Shown: positions 62,075 through 64,000 of the stretch, in pieces | How the letters are laid out: the number at the start of each line of letters is the position of its first letter | Numbering within the stretch: the first letter of the stretch is position 1 | Assembly: GCA_947683425.1 (NCBI GenBank) | Contig: CANTUQ010000008.1 | Span: forward strand, 1,488,001-1,552,000 | Direction of reading: 5' to 3' | Length of the DNA stretch: 64,000 bases | DNA from: Excoecaria cochinchinensis | Taxonomy: Eukaryota > Streptophyta > Magnoliopsida > Malpighiales > Euphorbiaceae | Notes under the pieces: generated by a model | The model's database searches: none | What the model was told of the DNA's origin: nothing | What the model saw: the letters and a program-made list of their open reading frames with translations, nothing else | Program-made: the position numbers and the translations under genes

Positions 62075-63294
62075 TAAATTGATAACGTAATACAATGAAT
62101 ACAATTAAAGACCTGCAGAATATCGAACCTAAGGGAAATGGAATTCATTAGTAAACTATCCTATAAATGCTGGATGAAACTTGAGATAGTTGAAGAGAAT
62201 TCTAAGGTTAACTATTTTAGAGAGAAATTAACATAAAAACTACTAAAGATAACTAAGGATATTAAGGGAGAAAACACATGGAAATAGGATTGCAATAGGT
62301 AATCTATCCTTTATTAATTCCTAATGCATGCAATAGGCAAATACAAGGTACAAATTGTAGCTAGTTATCTTGACATAACACCCCATTCCTAGCAGAGGTA
62401 TTTTATGTGCCGAGTCTTTTAACAAGGCAAAATCCAAATGCTTAGCATAAAACCACCAAGAGAGAAGCTCCCTAGGACTAGGCCAATCTGAGGTCTCTAT
62501 TCTGGACTAAACCCTAGATACAAGAACTACTCAACTACCTTATACATTCAAATGATAAATAAACCAAACACAAGCATTCATCACACCATTTCAGAAGTCA
62601 AATGAACACAAGCGCATGGCGAACTATTATCTGAATATGGCATTAATCTAAGAAAAATAAAAATTATTCAACTAACCATTTTGGGCAATCATTGAACAAT
62701 AATATAAAATCCTAAACACATGAATAAGTAGACACAGATTGAGAGAAAATGAACTTGCAATAAATAAAACCCATTAACATATATAAAGGATATTAGGGAT
62801 TTAATAAAAACCCAAAGCAATAAATCTACTTAATCATCACAGCCATAAAAGTAAAATAAAATAGAGAGTTAAAGAGCATTTTACAACTTTGAATAATGGA
62901 GAAATCAAATTTAAAATTCTGCTCTTGCTCCTTGAATTCTTCCCCAAATGTGGAAAATAAAACCCTAAATTAAAATCTAATATAATGTTTTTGTGTTTTT
63001 GTTTAAGGAGATTAAATCTCACTTATTAGAAATTACAAAGAAAAAGATAAAACTATATCCTAAAAATTCTAAAACTAAAATTATAACAGGAAAAAAAATA
63101 CAAAAAATGAAATGCAGAGTAAAAGACGATCTGCAAATGAAATCAAGTTTGCATATTATATAGCCTTAAAGTCACGACCGTGAAGAGTTTACTCATGCCT
63201 GTGAGTAAATGAAAACACACCTAGGATGAAATAAATCCATGCCTGTTGATTGATTTTCAATGCATGTTGAAATGAAGTCCTTTCCAATCGCGAC
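62075..63294 (-). repeat. Second Athila-like LTR, inverted and diverged
   Basis: Its reverse complement carries CCCTTAGGTTCGATATTC and GGTCTTTAATTGTATTCA near 62085-62140, which align with CCCTTGGGTTTGATATTCGT and GGTCTTTGATTATACTCA of the LTR at 58521-60058. TTTAGTCCAGAATAG also recurs (about 62500-62515). It therefore seems a diverged relative in opposite orientation, on the other side of the copia fragment. It is cut by LTR E at 63295. Hairpins TCAC-GACC-GTGA (63172-63183) and TTTACTCA-TGCCTG-TGAGTAAA (63188-63209) lie near that end. Confidence 0.45.
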
Positions 63295-64000
63295 TGTAAT
63301 ACCTCCTTTACCCCCGAAGTGGATAAGAGCATGCACACTAAAGAACACACAACTCGAGTCGTATAACTTAATAAAATTCACTATTGTAAACACTAGTTTC
63401 TTTATCTTTACATAATCACTTTAATTACATACATTTATCATTTTATTACAAAATATCACAATGACATAACTTTTACAACCTACACTAGACTTCTGTTCTA
63501 ATCTTGTGTTGGCCTCGCTCTAAACGGTCAACTTCGGACTCAACAACAACTCCTGTGCCTACACGAATTGAAAACTAGTGCTGAGCAATGGCTCAGTGGG
63601 AAACACATAAAGCAAGCAGACTTCTAAATGAAGTCTTAAAACAAAAGATAAAGCCAAGCAATATCAAATAAATATATCTCATAGCAATTAAGTAATCAAT
63701 CATGTTTACTTCTTATTTTATTAAACATGTATTCACTAAACATAGATGCTATAGTTAACATTGTCATGCTTTTATAAATGCATCTCACAATCATTTTGAC
63801 ATCCACTCGTGATTGCTTCAATTCATTATTAAACATACATTAACTTTAACATGCATTCATATATTAAACACTCTACTAATTCATAATCATTTCACTAACA
63901 TACATGTACAGTTTTAAAAACACTGAAACTCTTATATTGCCTGAATCCTCATTAGGAGTGAATAATGCGACTCTAACATTAGGTGCTGATTAAACAGTAC
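63295..64000 (-). repeat. LTR E (partial, runs off the window)
   Basis: Starts TGTAATACCTCCTTTACC, similar to the left ends of A and D in the same orientation. It contains the conserved stem at 63556-63601 (on the minus strand CACTGAGC-CATT-GCTCAGCAC). No primer site lies to its left, so it is either a 3' LTR end or a solo LTR. Its other end is outside the window. Confidence 0.6.
63556..63601 (-). promoter_or_regulatory. Conserved stem, LTR E
   Basis: CACTGAGC-CATT-GCTCAGCAC: both arms changed from CTAAGC/GCTTAG to CTGAGC/GCTCAG relative to A, B and C, so pairing is kept. Confidence 0.6.

Overview
The window is repeat-dense plant nuclear DNA, most likely heterochromatin of a flowering plant with a large genome, probably a eudicot. 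I find no convincing host gene, tRNA or rRNA. Almost all of it is LTR retrotransposon sequence (Ty3/gypsy Tat-like, Tekay/Del chromovirus and Athila-like; Ty1/copia) plus one CACTA-type DNA transposon. The organism call rests on these plant-specific families, on initiator-Met-tRNA-type primer sites and on AT-rich spacers. I cannot name the species.

Layout. 1-5979: part of a minus-strand Tat-like element with a 372-bp LTR, primer site and gag-protease pseudogene. Its reverse transcriptase, RNase H and integrase are missing, and a coiled-coil ORF runs antisense at its distal end. 6699-10079: a non-autonomous CACTA element. 10410-11540: a degraded Tat-like integrase fragment followed by a 32-bp tandem array. 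12007-55403: one deeply nested block. Its shell is element D (minus strand, non-autonomous, with a 5' LTR of about 7.5 kb when reconstructed). D received a solo LTR (C, 13965-17119) and, in its 5' LTR, element A (19461-49452). A has the form LTR-internal-LTR-internal-LTR and is bounded by one 5-bp target duplication (TTAAC) almost 30 kb apart. The middle A LTR was hit by an Ogre/Tat-like element (25588-31950), which was hit in turn by a Tekay-type chromovirus (B, 31951-41988). A later deletion removed the 3' tip of B, the rest of the Ogre-like element and about 0.85 kb of A. 55404-63294: remains of Athila-like elements in both orientations around a copia pseudogene. 63295-64000: the edge of another LTR (E) related to A, B, C and D.

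How the parts relate. B is the only element with recognisable gag, protease, RT, RNase H, integrase and chromodomain-like coding, and it is inactivated. A and D encode no proteins but keep B-like primer sites and B-like sequence at the 3' end of their internal regions, including the last codons of pol. They look like parasites once mobilised by B-type enzymes. The LTRs of A, B, C and D share one modular order despite little overall similarity: GC-rich palindromes, then short tight hairpins, then a stem built on CTAAGC/GCTTAG, then the LTR end. This is the most unusual structure in the window. Many inactivating mutations look like CAG-to-TAG changes or G-to-A changes at CHG sites, as expected from long-term cytosine methylation.
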